From NCBI GenBank assembly GCA_905221605.1, contig CAJNDS010000746.1:831461-845960 (forward strand): DNA of 14,500 nucleotides. Reading direction: 5' to 3'. Positions 1 through 6,148 of this stretch are shown here, piece by piece. The translations under genes and the position numbers were made by a program. Under the pieces are notes generated by a model, which saw only the letters and a program-made list of their open reading frames with translations, was not told the origin of the DNA and searched no databases. Numbering within the stretch: position 1 is the stretch's first letter; every line of letters begins with the position of its first letter. Source of the DNA: Symbiodinium natans (Eukaryota; Sar; Dinophyceae; Suessiales; Symbiodiniaceae).

Positions 1-65
1 TAAACTTCATCATTCCTACTAAATAAGGAAAGCCAAAAAAGTTTCAAGCTCAACTATTGGCTAGG

Positions 66-168
66 TGGGGGTTTACGAAAGTAATACACCCCCAGAATAG
101 ACCCCAAATAGTAGGATTCCTTTCTAGTAAGGACCCCAAGAAGGTACCCCCTTTTTTCAAAACCCCCA
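66..168. mobile_element. Foldback (MITE/introner-like) element, 103 bp
   Basis: The ends are a 9-bp perfect inverted repeat: TGGGGGTTT at 66-74 and AAACCCCCA at 160-168. Inside them pairing is only patchy. The right half (129-168, AAGGACCCC..GGTACCC..TTTC.AAACCCCCA) recurs in diverged form at 727-770, so this is a repeated sequence and not a chance palindrome. On the minus strand its right arm supplies the possible GTTTTG donor of the exon candidate at 164-274. No transposase is present. Confidence 0.5.
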
Positions 169-274
169 GGGAAGCTTCTTCGGCAAGCTCATCGGCCTTT
201 GTCAACACCCGACCCGTCAAGGCCTCCCGGGTCGCCCACTCACGGATCGCGCTGGCAGACCAGGCCATGGGTAT
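164..274 (-). CDS. Exon candidate, unrecognised product
   Basis: Read on the minus strand this island gives 37 open codons beginning IPMAWSASAIREWATREALT and continuing through VLTKADELAEEASLG, a composition that suggests amphipathic helix. It is bounded by a TTAG acceptor (276-275) and a GTTTTG donor (163-162), and is phase 0 at both ends. A second good donor, GTGAGT, lies inside at the ATCCGTGAG codons, so the exon could be shorter. The frame is also open on the plus strand (57-278), but that reading runs straight through the foldback element. I do not recognise a family. The island directly abuts the foldback element at 66-168. Confidence 0.35.
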
Positions 275-341
275 CTAATCACAACCTTCACATCTACCCT
301 GAGCCATGAGAACTGCCGGCATGCTCAATATGGTTCTAAGG

Positions 342-425
342 TTAGGGTTTAGGGTTTAGGGTTTAGGGTTTAGGGTTTAGGGTTTAGGGTTTAGGGTTTA
401 GGGTTTCGGGTCTTAGGGTTTAGGG
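342..425 (+). repeat. Interstitial telomere-like array (TTTAGGG)n
   Basis: About eleven head-to-tail TTTAGGG heptamers. They are perfect to about 405, then decay (TTTCGGG, TCTTAGGG). This is the telomere repeat of plants and dinoflagellates, here internal to the sequence. Confidence 0.95.
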
Positions 426-438
426 AATACGGCAATTC

Positions 439-858
439 TTGGAGCACCTGAGGGCTTCTTTTGCCGGGGACATCTGTAGACTGTCTGCTCAGACATCCAC
501 TTCGCGCTTCCCGCGCCTATCGAGGGTCATGAAGATTGGACGCCCCACTTTCGGGTCTAGGGTTTGTAGGTCACTAGCCTTGTCGCCTAGTGAATTCAAC
601 AACGAAGTGGGGAGGGGGGCGGGGGGGGAGGGGGTGAATAGAGGTCGTACTCGAGTAGGAATATGGACAGTTCCCAAGATAGGGGACGCCTTTTCATACT
701 CCCCAAGTAGACTATCTTCCCCTTTGAAGGACCCCCAAAATCGGTACCCTAATTTCTTTCGAAACCCCCATATACGTGGGGACAGTATAGAAGGACATTG
801 TAAAGTTCCACTGAAGCTAAGGATTAAACCGATTACACTGTTGAGTCGTAGGGCCTGA
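439..858 (+). CDS. Longest ORF in window (139 codons), doubtful
   Basis: An ATG-started plus frame stays open for 420 nt, beginning MEHLRASFAGDICRLSAQTS. The first third looks coding-like. The rest crosses a G-rich tract (609-634) and the 727-770 copy of the foldback sequence found at 129-168, so at least the second half is probably not coding. Minus frames in 480-560 are open as well (for example IGAGSAKWMSEQTVYRCPRQ). An exon may lie at about 440-560 on either strand. No domain is recognised. Confidence 0.15.
   Translation: MEHLRASFAGDICRLSAQTSTSRFPRLSRVMKIGRPTFGSRVCRSLALSPSEFNNEVGRGAGGEGVNRGRTRVGIWTVPKIGDAFSYSPSRLSSPLKDPQNRYPNFFRNPHIRGDSIEGHCKVPLKLRIKPITLLSRRA
727..770. repeat. Diverged copy of right half of the 66-168 element
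   Basis: AAGGACCCCCAAAA, GGTACCC and TTTC.AAACCCCCA occur in the same order and spacing, within a few bases, as at 129-168. A matching left arm is not evident, so this is a partial or decayed copy. Confidence 0.5.
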
Positions 859-872
859 ACCCGAAAACCTAC

Positions 873-970
873 ACACCCTAAACCCTAAACCCTAAAACCC
901 ACAGGCCCTAAACTTAACCCTCAACCTAGACCCTGGACCCTTAACACCTACACCCTAGACCCCTCTACAT
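873..970 (-). repeat. Short degenerate CCCTAAA tract
   Basis: Three good CCCTAAA units at 876-898, followed by decayed relatives (CCCTAAACTTAA, ACCCTAGACCC). No gene is visible between 860 and 980. Confidence 0.8.
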
Positions 971-980
971 ACACCCATGC

Positions 981-1087
981 AGAGACTCCAATACCCCAAA
1001 ATTCAGGACTATATTCCTTAAAGCCTAAGAGGGTTTCCGTATATGGCTTAAGGACTATTCCTTGAATTAAGAGGTATTGGAGACTCT
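981..1087. mobile_element. Foldback element, 107 bp, family A copy 1
   Basis: Arms of about 43 nt (981-1024 and 1045-1087) are imperfect reverse complements: AGAGACTCCAATACC on the left pairs with GGTATTGGAGACTCT on the right, and both arms then carry an AATTC..GGA..TCCTTAA segment. Loop about 20 nt. There is no coding capacity. Its arms resemble those of the neighbouring element at 1106-1206. Confidence 0.8.
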
Positions 1088-1105
1088 ACATACTGCGCAA
1101 CCCCC

Positions 1106-1206
1106 AAGAGCCCAATATTGCTCAATTAAGGAATATTCCTTAAATCATCTAGGAATCCTTAATATGATTTAAGGTATATTCCTCAATTAAGCAATATTGG
1201 GCTCTT
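1106..1206. mobile_element. Foldback element, 101 bp, family A copy 2
   Basis: Arms 1106-1148 and 1164-1206 are 43 nt each and match at 40 of 43 positions by my count, around a 15-nt loop. They start AAGAGCCCAATATTGCT and include AAGGAATAT and CCTTAAATCAT. The arm shares AGAG..CCAATA..AATT..AAGGAATA..CCTTAA with the element at 981-1087, so the two belong to one family. On the minus strand it sits directly after the donor of the exon candidate at 1222-1288. Confidence 0.9.
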
Positions 1207-1221
1207 AGGAAAGCCCCACAC

Positions 1222-1288
1222 CCTGAGCCCTCCAGAACGAATTGAGCCCAGGCTCCATCCCCTCGTCGGCCAAGCGAGCTCGCTTGCC
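1222..1288 (-). CDS. Exon candidate, unrecognised product
   Basis: The minus-strand frame GKRARLADEGMEPGLNSFWR (then AQ) is open for 22 codons between a GGTGCAG|G acceptor (1290-1289) and a GTGTGG donor (1221-1220). The AG|G acceptor context is typical of dinoflagellate introns. It is flanked by a foldback element on the downstream side and a telomere-like array about 20 nt upstream. No family is recognised. Confidence 0.35.
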
Positions 1289-1306
1289 CTGCACCTCAAA
1301 TCATGG

Positions 1307-1453
1307 CCCTAAACCCTAAACCCTAAACCCTAAACCCTAAACCCTAACCCCTAAACCCCTAAACCCTAAACCCTAAACCCTAAACCCTAAACCCTAAACC
1401 CTAAACCCTAAACCCTAAACCCTAAACCCTAAACCCTAAACCCTGAACCCTAC
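1307..1453 (-). repeat. Interstitial telomere-like array (CCCTAAA)n
   Basis: About 20 CCCTAAA units, the longest clean array in the window together with 4965-5075. Some phase slips (CCCCTAAA) occur at 1341-1365. A decayed end carries CCCTGAA and CCCTACC. Confidence 0.97.
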
Positions 1454-1924
1454 CCTCCCCCCAACTTCAGGGTTCAAGGCACAGCTGACAAGAAGTTACC
1501 ATCATAGGGACTCATGGGAATTGCTGATGGCCTCTTTGTCAAGGATCCGCTAAAGGAACTCTAAGGTTCAGAGTTAAGGGTTGGGGTTTAGGGGTTCGGG
1601 TTTAAAGGTTTGGGGCTTTGGGCTTATAGGATTTAGGAACAATAACTGTAAAGATGCTGGGGGGGGGGGGGGGGTTGCTCAGGCAGATCATAGGTGCTGT
1701 GGTGCCTTAACTTACTTTCCTGAACCTTGGTTCCGTCGTTACCTTAAGGAACCAAGCAGTGAACTTAGGGTTTAGAGGTTCGGGTTTACCCTCACCTTTA
1801 ACCCTCAACACCTGACAAACCCTTAAGGAGTAAGGGTCGAGGCTGTATTTAAGTCGCAGTCTAGACCCGAGGCCTTCACCCTACAACACTGCCTACATTG
1901 ACCTTAAGCTGCCGGAAACCCTGA
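1454..1924. other. No supported gene; degenerate repeat and a poly-G run
   Basis: Contains scattered TTTAGGG/TTCGGG relics, a run of about 17 G at 1659-1675, and short open stretches at 1480-1555 and 1678-1760. None of the open stretches has convincing splice sites on one strand. Confidence 0.6.
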
Positions 1925-2015
1925 ACCCACCAAAGAAAGAGCTTCAAATTTCTAAGGGAGGTTACTTGATAACCTCCCGAAAGGTGGAAATACGATACGT
2001 CTCTTGGGAACCTAT
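1925..2015. mobile_element. Foldback element with perfect 9-bp core hairpin
   Basis: GGGAGGTTA (1956-1964) and TAACCTCCC (1970-1978) form a perfect stem around the 5-nt loop CTTGA. Outer sequence pairs more loosely (AAGAG..AAATTTC against GTATTTCCACCTTTC..), suggesting a decayed foldback element of about 90 bp. Confidence 0.6.
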
Positions 2016-2036
2016 TGAAACGAGGTTTAGAGTTTA

Positions 2037-2064
2037 GGGTTTAGGGTTCCTAGACCCTAAACCC
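2037..2064. repeat. Inverted telomere-repeat junction
   Basis: GGGTTTAGGGT (2037-2047), a 6-nt spacer TCCTAG, then ACCCTAAACCC (2054-2064): an 11-bp perfect inverted repeat built from one and a half telomere units on each side. Confidence 0.85.
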
Positions 2065-2111
2065 GAAAACTCTGGGTTTCAGGGCTTAGGATTTAGGCTC
2101 AGGAGCCCTTT

Positions 2112-2150
2112 TGGCCAACAAGCCCGACAGAACCCACCATGGACATACTC
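2112..2150 (-). CDS. Short exon candidate, weak
   Basis: The minus frame reads CPWWVLSGLLAKR between a GGAG acceptor lying at the edge of the telomere-like array and a possible GC donor (AAAAGG|GCTCC). It is short, and the splice sites are weak. Confidence 0.15.
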
Positions 2151-2151
2151 C

Positions 2152-2208
2152 AAACCCTAAACCCTAAACCCTAAACCCTAAACCCTAAACCCTAAACCCT
2201 AAACCCTC
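2152..2208 (-). repeat. Interstitial telomere-like array (CCCTAAA)n
   Basis: Eight uninterrupted CCCTAAA units, ending at a pyrimidine run followed by TTTTTGCTAG. Confidence 0.95.
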
Positions 2209-2218
2209 TTTTTGCTAG

Positions 2219-2270
2219 CTGCCGTGGTCTGAGGACATGTTGGCTCCTTCACTCAGGCCGGCTTTACAAA
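2219..2270. CDS. Exon-like island, strand unresolved
   Basis: On the plus strand a good pyrimidine tract plus TAG acceptor (TTTTTGCTAG) precedes LPWSEDMLAPSLRPALQTT with a possible GC donor. On the minus strand GLSEGANMSSDHGS is open between TAAAG and a GCAAAA donor. Either could be real. No family is recognised. Confidence 0.2.
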
Positions 2271-2511
2271 CCACGCTTTCAAGCCCAATCAATGTAAACC
2301 CCAAAAATCAATAACCCAAAACCTGAATCCCAAACCTGCAGGCAAACCTTAAGCACCCTAAGCCCTAAGCCCTAAACCCTAAACCCTACATTACTGAACC
2401 CTAAACCCTGAGCCGGAAGACTGGAGGCTGAAACCCCAAGCCTTCCCGATGCCACTAGACGAAAGACGAAACACGTCAATCCGAAATCCTGCAACCCTAA
2501 CTCCTCCTTAT

Positions 2512-2600
2512 GCCCTAAACCCTAAACCCTAAACCCCAAACCCCAAACCCTAAACCCTAAACCCTAAACCCCAAACCCTAAACCCTAAACCCCAAACCCT
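2512..2600 (-). repeat. Mixed CCCTAAA / CCCCAAA array
   Basis: Heptamers alternate between CCCTAAA and CCCCAAA, in places in short blocks of the same variant. That pattern suggests local duplication after mutation. Confidence 0.95.
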
Positions 2601-2608
2601 GGGGGCAC

Positions 2609-2676
2609 CTCCCTGTGGCGCACGGGCTCATCTTCCAGGGCAGCGACCGACGACGATGGCAGGCTCGGCTGCCCTC
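2609..2676 (-). CDS. Exon candidate between opposed telomere-like arrays
   Basis: Minus-strand frame GQPSLPSSSVAALEDEPVRH, then RE, runs from an AAAAG|G acceptor (2678-2677) to a GAG|GTGCCC donor (2608-2607). A CCCTAAA array lies on its left and a TTTAGGG array on its right. The other minus frames and one plus frame are also partly open. The serine/proline- and acid-rich composition suggests a linker or disordered segment. Confidence 0.3.
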
Positions 2677-2681
2677 CTTTT

Positions 2682-2990
2682 AAGCCCTAAACCCCTTAGG
2701 GTTTAGGGTTTAGGGTTTAGGGTTTAGGGTTTGGGGTTTAGGGTTTAGGGTTTAGGGTTTGGGGTTTGGGGTTTGGGGTTTAGGGTTTGGGTTGAAGGCT
2801 TCAGAGTTCAGAGGCTTGGGGTTGAAATAGGGTGTGGAGATTTAGAGTTTCGGGTTTGGGGGGTTTGGGGGTCGACGAACTTGAAGGTTTCGAAGTTAAG
2901 GGTTAACGGTTTAGGGTTTGGGGTTTAGGGTTTGGGGTTTGGGGTTTGGGGTTTAGGGTTTGGGGTTTAGGGCTAAAGGGCTTGGGAGTG
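2682..2990 (+). repeat. Degenerate TTTAGGG / TTTGGGG arrays
   Basis: The block opens with a head-to-head switch (CCCTAAACCCC directly followed by TTAGGGTTTAGGG at 2685-2707). Clean and GGGG-variant units run to 2788, decayed sequence follows (2789-2900), then another mixed block at 2901-2975. No gene is seen in this 300-bp stretch. Confidence 0.9.
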
Positions 2991-3082
2991 CAGGGTTTTG
3001 AGGTTTAAGAGTGTTTCGGGCCTATTAGACGGGGCTTTCGAGGGCTTGGGGTTTCGAGATGGGTTTAGGGTTTAGGCAGGGC

Positions 3083-3139
3083 CTCCCGAAGACATCGCCG
3101 TGGCCGCGTGCTGCCACATGATCTGCTGGGCGCCTTCAG
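3083..3139 (-). CDS. Exon candidate
   Basis: The minus frame AQQIMWQHAATAMSSG has an AACTGAAG|GC acceptor (an alternative CCCAG lies 8 nt further) and a GGGAG|GCCCTG donor of the GC type. A plus frame (PPEDIAVAACCHMICWAPSV) is open with a GAG|GTGAGAAG donor, so the strand is not certain. I prefer minus because neighbouring candidates read that way. Confidence 0.3.
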
Positions 3140-3202
3140 TTCAAACCCGGGAAGGAATTCAGGAGGTGAGAAGTTGCCAGAACGACCCGGATGACATTTT
3201 GT

Positions 3203-3295
3203 GATGCTCCCCCTTATACTAACAGCCCTTGAGCAGGATGATAGTACCCCCCCTTTATTATCCCTATTTGGAACTGTTAGTATAAGGGGAACATC
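3203..3295. mobile_element. Foldback (MITE-like) element, 93 bp
   Basis: Terminal arms include a perfect 16-bp inverted repeat, CCCCTTATACTAACAG at 3210-3225 and its complement at 3274-3289. It extends outward with one mismatch or indel (GATGCTC against GATGTT). It lies between two minus-strand exon candidates, so it would be intronic. Confidence 0.85.
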
Positions 3296-3352
3296 CCAAG
3301 GTCCCCCCAACAAAAATGTTAGCCCCAGTCGGCAGTTTAGGCTTGTGAACAC

Positions 3353-3413
3353 CACGCCGCCCACGGCAGCTGAGGGTTCTTCTCGAGCCAGGACCCGTAC
3401 ATGTTTGTAAAAA
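3353..3413 (-). CDS. Exon candidate, aromatic-rich
   Basis: The minus frame FTNMYGSWLEKNPQLPWAAW (61 nt) is bounded by a CAACAAG acceptor (3415-3414) and a GTGTTC donor (3352-3351). The composition is protein-like with four tryptophans. In the next frame the island is also open (FLQTCTGPGSRRTL..). No family is recognised. Confidence 0.35.
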
Positions 3414-3544
3414 CTTGTTGAAGATGTTAGTAGACTTATCTAACTAAAAAAGCCAGCCCTCTGAAAAACATTCCTAAGCAGAGTCCTCTTCAACCCAATA
3501 AGGGAAATCCACATGTCCCAAGGGCCTGCCGAGCTATGAGTATC

Positions 3545-3566
3545 AGAGAGAGAGAGAGAGAGAGAC
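3545..3566 (+). repeat. (GA)n microsatellite
   Basis: Eleven uninterrupted GA dinucleotides inside an otherwise featureless stretch (3420-3720). Confidence 0.95.
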
Positions 3567-3727
3567 CGACTAAAGAACCCCTCCCCAGGCGCCACACAAA
3601 AAAAGGGACCCCGAGCCCAGAGCATCCCACACTAGACTCGGGAACCCTAAGCCCTCCACCCTAAAGATGCCCCGCAAAGAAAGAGTAAGACCCGAATGAC
3701 CTTCGTAGTGTAAGCCTTGGACCCAAG

Positions 3728-3824
3728 TAGGGTTTAGGGTTTAGGGTTTAGGGTTTAGGGTTTAGGGTTTAGGGTTTAGGGTTTAGGGTTTAGGGTTTAG
3801 GGTTTAGGGTTTAGGGTTTAGGGA
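3728..3824 (+). repeat. Interstitial telomere-like array (TTTAGGG)n
   Basis: About 14 perfect TTTAGGG units. The array stops one base before the donor of the exon candidate at 3826-3885. Confidence 0.97.
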
Positions 3825-3825
3825 C

Positions 3826-3885
3826 CCTCATGGCCCCAAAGCCGAACAGCCTCGCCGAACAAACCCCATTAGACTCAAGAGCGAC
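3826..3885 (-). CDS. Exon candidate with strong acceptor
   Basis: Exactly 20 codons on the minus strand, VALESNGVCSARLFGFGAMR. It follows a textbook acceptor with a pyrimidine tract, TTTTCATTCCCAG|G (3887-3886), and ends at a GTCCCT donor (3825-3824). It is phase 0 on both sides. The acceptor is formed by the end of the repeat element at 3886-3962. Downstream on the minus strand the intron begins immediately with telomere-like repeat. No family is recognised. Confidence 0.4.
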
Positions 3886-3962
3886 CTGGGAATGAAAAGG
3901 GTACCATGCTGGTTTAAAGGGGCTTATAAGGGAACCGAAGGAAAGGAAGGAACTACCCTGGG
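3886..3962. mobile_element. Foldback element of the ATAAGCCCC family
   Basis: The ends are loosely inverted (CCTGGGAA against TTACCCTGG). The core GGTTTAAAGGGGCTTATAAGGGAACC is shared with the elements at 7755-7854 and about 9357-9415. Read on the minus strand it starts CCAGGGTAGT and ends TTTTCATTCCCAGG, so its two ends carry a GT donor-like and an AG acceptor-like site, as introners do. Confidence 0.6.
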
Positions 3963-4088
3963 CCCTAAACCCCTAAACCCCAAACCTTAAACCCAAAACC
4001 CAAAACCCTAAGGCCTAAACCATGAACCCTAACCCCAAACCCTAAACCCCAAACCCAAAACCCCAAACCCTCTCAGCCCTAAACCCCA
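3963..4088 (-). repeat. Degenerate CCCTAAA / CCCAAAA tract
   Basis: Drifted heptamers including CCCCAAA and CCCAAAA, few of them perfect. Confidence 0.85.
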
Positions 4089-4097
4089 AGAATCCAG

Positions 4098-4148
4098 CTT
4101 TGGAAGCTGAGAGAGCGACGGGCCACTTCGGCCTTCCTGAAAGGCAGG
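4098..4148 (+). CDS. Exon-like island, weak
   Basis: Plus frame LWKLRERRATSAFLKGR follows a CCAG acceptor and precedes a GTGTAC donor. A second plus frame (NPALEAERATGHFGLPERQG) is open too. This reading runs against the prevailing minus orientation, so it may be chance. Confidence 0.15.
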
Positions 4149-4154
4149 GTGTAC

Positions 4155-4262
4155 GGTTTAGGGTTTAGGGTTTAGGATTTAGGGTGTAGGGTTTAGGGTT
4201 TAGGGCTTAGGGTTTGGGGTTCAGGGTTTAGGGTTTGGGGTTCAGGGTTTGGGGTTGAGGGT
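4155..4262 (+). repeat. Degenerate TTTAGGG array
   Basis: TTTAGGG with TTTAGGATTT, TTTGGGG and TTCAGGG variants. Confidence 0.9.
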
Positions 4263-4265
4263 GGC

Positions 4266-4480
4266 TCAGGGGTTATAAGGGATATGGGGTTTATAGGGTT
4301 GATAAGGTTCACAAGCTGTAGACGATCAGAATTTACGGGGTTTAAAGGATTTATAGGGTTTAGAGGGTTCGGGTGTACAGGGTTATAGGGTAAGGGTTGA
4401 TAGGGGCTTCAAGGGTTTAGAATTTATAGGGTTTATACGGTGTGTAAGGGTTGATGAGGGTTTGTAGGGTTGATCCTGAA
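4266..4480 (+). repeat. Drifted GGGTTTATA-type repeat
   Basis: Short G-rich units with TA insertions (GGGTTTATAGGG, GGGTTGATAAGG, GGGTTCGGGTG). It resembles the cleaner 9-nt array at 10380-10618. No gene is seen. Confidence 0.7.
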
Positions 4481-4508
4481 CCCTAAACCTTAAACCCTAA
4501 ACCCTCAC

Positions 4509-4576
4509 CCATAAACTTCATTGAAGTCCAATGGAGTCCTAGGGGGTGCGCGGGGCCTTGGTCTTCAATATGGGAC
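4509..4576 (-). CDS. Exon candidate
   Basis: Minus frame SHIEDQGPAHPLGLHWTSMK, then FM, runs between a GAAGTAG|G acceptor (4578-4577) and a GTGAGG donor (4508-4507). Its entry phase (one leading nucleotide) does not match the exit of the 4873-4924 exon as drawn, so either an exon is missing or one junction is wrong. Confidence 0.3.
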
Positions 4577-4872
4577 CTACTTCAGGGTTGAAGGTTGAGG
4601 GAAGTTTAGGGTTTAGGGCTATCCTTCAGTTTAGCACGGTTATTTCGGGTAGTTTCTAAAACTTCTGTTAACACCTCTCAGCCCCTTGAACCCCTAAGCC
4701 CCGAACACCCCCACATTCAAGGGAGTAAAGCCGGGACCCTTATCAGGGACCTTAGAGGTTGTTTAGGGGTCAATTGTTTGGGGGCTACTCAGGTATATAG
4801 GGACTATATGAGGTATACATAGGGGTTATATAGGCGAATAAGATTAATGGTCCCTTCTAGGGACCCTTTTAC
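4577..4872. other. No gene seen; decayed repeats
   Basis: Contains a two-unit TTTAGGG relic (4606-4619), a possible foldback (AGCCCC.AACA at 4697-4708 against TGTTTGGGGGCT), and a GGTCCC/GGGACC palindrome at 4850-4866. If the gene model is right this stretch is intronic. Confidence 0.5.
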
Positions 4873-4924
4873 CCCTTAACACATATACAAGCCCGTTTAG
4901 AATCGGGTCGAGGCGCTGCAGGAT
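4873..4924 (-). CDS. Main gene model, exon 8 (last assigned)
   Basis: The frame ILQRLDPILNGLVYVLRG starts at a GGCTTCAG acceptor (4926-4925) in phase 0, matching the preceding exon if that ends at its GC donor. It ends at a GTAAAA donor (4872-4871), leaving one extra nucleotide. The hydrophobic, leucine-rich segment looks like folded protein. The intron before it (4925-5087) is essentially one telomere-like array plus its flanking repeats. Confidence 0.35.
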
Positions 4925-4943
4925 CTGAAGCCCTAGCTCTTCA

Positions 4944-5092
4944 TAGGTTTAGTTAGGCTTTATACCCTAAACCCTAAACCCTAAACCCTAAACCCTAAAC
5001 CCTAAACCCTAAACCCTAAACCCTAAACCCTAAACCCTAAACCCTAAACCCGAAACCCTAAACCCTAAACCCTAACTAAACCTAGGCTTTAT
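4944..5092. mobile_element. Telomere-repeat insertion with inverted and direct flanks
   Basis: The CCCTAAA array at 4965-5075 is flanked by TAGGTTTAGTTAGG (4944-4957) and its exact complement CCTAACTAAACCTA (5071-5084). A 10-bp direct repeat TAGGCTTTAT (4954-4963 and 5083-5092) also flanks it and looks like a target-site duplication. On the minus strand the unit occupies nearly all of the predicted intron 4925-5087. Confidence 0.8.
4965..5075 (-). repeat. Interstitial telomere-like array (CCCTAAA)n
   Basis: About 15 units, with one CCCGAAA variant near 5050. It is the core of the flanked insertion described at 4944-5092. Confidence 0.97.
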
Positions 5093-5193
5093 TTGGCTCG
5101 TAGCGGCTCAGGGCCGAAATAGCTTCGAAATGCATGGGGTTTCTCGCAAAGCCCATCCGACACATCCCATAGAGAGGCACAACAAGTCGATCC
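5088..5193 (-). CDS. Main gene model, exon 7; possible helical-repeat segment
   Basis: After a TTATGTTAG|G acceptor (5195-5194) and one leading nucleotide, 35 codons read DRLVVPLYGMCRMGFARNPM, then HFEAISALSRYEPNK, to a GC donor (5087-5086). The stretch LYGMCRMGFARNPMHFEAIS resembles the alpha-helical repeats of dinoflagellate/apicomplexan RAP-type organellar RNA-binding proteins (pattern LW.fArmG.r.p.lf.al.). That is a recollected pattern, not a search result. Entry phase agrees with the preceding exon (5565-5627). It is one of the most convincing coding islands here. Confidence 0.45.
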
Positions 5194-5564
5194 CTAACAT
5201 AAACCTACAATGTAACACACCCTAACCCTAACCCTCAGACTCCACACCGCGTAATCTTCCCTAAGCCCTACTCACACGAAAGCCCGATTAGTCTCTAAGC
5301 CCTCAGCCCCAAGGTGAGAACGGTGAACCTTAAACCCTGAACCCTAGTGTTCCACTTCCCCTTCCGGAATTAGCAGAAAATCCCAGAACCCAATTGCACA
5401 CCCCCTTCAAAAGAAAATGGGCAGCAGTTGCCGCTCATTCTACGAGAGGCCAGCCCTGTTAATTCCCAAAACCCTCCTCAAGTAGTGCGGACGATGTATT
5501 TTTGCGAAGTGGTGGACAGTAAGCCCTGAGCCCTAAACCCTAAACCCCAAACCGTATGCTGCAC
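5194..5564. other. Predicted intron; possible extra exon not resolved
   Basis: Contains degenerate CCCTAA/CCCTAAG units (5218-5235, 5262-5345, 5520-5552). An island at 5400-5520 is open on the minus strand in places (LTVHHFAKIHRPHYLRRVLG). The flanking exons join in phase without it. Confidence 0.4.
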
Positions 5565-5627
5565 CTGATCTCCTCCGTCTGAAAGGCTTCGAGGAGCTTC
5601 TTTCCGTGCCTTCGACTCTGATGCGCT
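5565..5627 (-). CDS. Main gene model, exon 6
   Basis: Frame AHQSRRHGKKLLEAFQTEEI, 63 nt. The acceptor is CCCCTGAG (5629-5628), and the donor CAG|GTGCAG (5564-5563) is close to consensus. It enters with one nucleotide and leaves with two. The split codons formed with the exons on both sides (AG+A, AG+G) both encode arginine. The basic, helical character would fit a nucleic-acid- or membrane-contacting segment, but no family is recognised. Confidence 0.45.
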
Positions 5628-5639
5628 CTCAGGGGCATA

Positions 5640-5860
5640 TGGTATATAAAGGGTTTAGGGTTTAGGGTTTTAAAAATGAATTAGACCCTTGGGTAAGTGC
5701 AACCACCCAGTCTTAGGGTAGTTACATGGTCCCTTAGTAGGGGACTTCCTCCGGCTTGTAGGGTTTTATAGGGTTTAGGGTCTGGGGTTTAGGGTTTTAG
5801 GGGTTTGGTGGCTCAGGGTCTAATTTTAGGGTAGTTACACGGTTTCCTTGTTTTAGGGCC
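5640..5860 (+). repeat. TTTAGGG relics and a duplicated segment
   Basis: Two short TTTAGGG tracts (5649-5668 and about 5770-5800). The segment TTAGGGTAGTTACA(T/C)GGT occurs at 5713-5730 and again at 5826-5843 in direct orientation. It lies in the predicted intron 5628-5935. Confidence 0.7.
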
Positions 5861-5935
5861 TTAAGACGGGACCCCTTGATATACCCCTTATATGTCAATG
5901 GGCGCATAATTGAGCACCCGAAAAAAGCAGGTAAC

Positions 5936-6148
5936 CTGAGGTCGCCATCGCCGGACAAATGGTAGTCCACGTCGCCCCGCAAGTACAAGCCTCCGTAGTA
6001 CCTGAGAATGTGCTGTCGATTGGTCTTCGTGCACGCTTTGTCTTGTTGCGTCAGCTCCTGCAACGGTTCGTTGCCATCCATCCAGTTCTGCTTGTTCATG
6101 CCCGATCGGGGCACGACCTTCCGCACCACTACCCTTGGATCCAGGGGG
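5936..6148 (-). CDS. Main gene model, exon 5; glycosyltransferase DXD-like motif
   Basis: This is the longest exon, 213 nt, from a CAAGTCCTCGCAG acceptor (6150-6149) to a CAG|GTTACC donor (5935-5934). It begins PLDPRVVVRKVVPRSGMNKQ. Residues 44-61, RQHILRYYGGLYLRGDVD, resemble the R..iLyk(y)GGiYlDtDv signature of sugar-transferring glycosyltransferases with a DXD motif (GT32/OCH1-like). In place of the first metal-binding aspartate there is arginine, and a shifted D-V-D follows. The similarity is confined to this stretch and recalled by eye. Antisense frames here are open as well (5959-6177 plus), which lowers certainty. Entry and exit phases agree with both neighbouring exons. Confidence 0.4.

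Noticed and set aside
1581-1775. 64-codon plus ORF
   Set aside because: It begins in decayed TTTAGGG/TTTGGGG repeat and crosses a poly-G run.
3065-3364. 99-codon minus ORF
   Set aside because: It runs through the foldback element at 3203-3295, and its frame differs from the better exon readings at both ends.
3440-3625. 61-codon minus ORF with a serine/leucine run
   Set aside because: The run comes from the GA microsatellite. The rest has no supporting signal.
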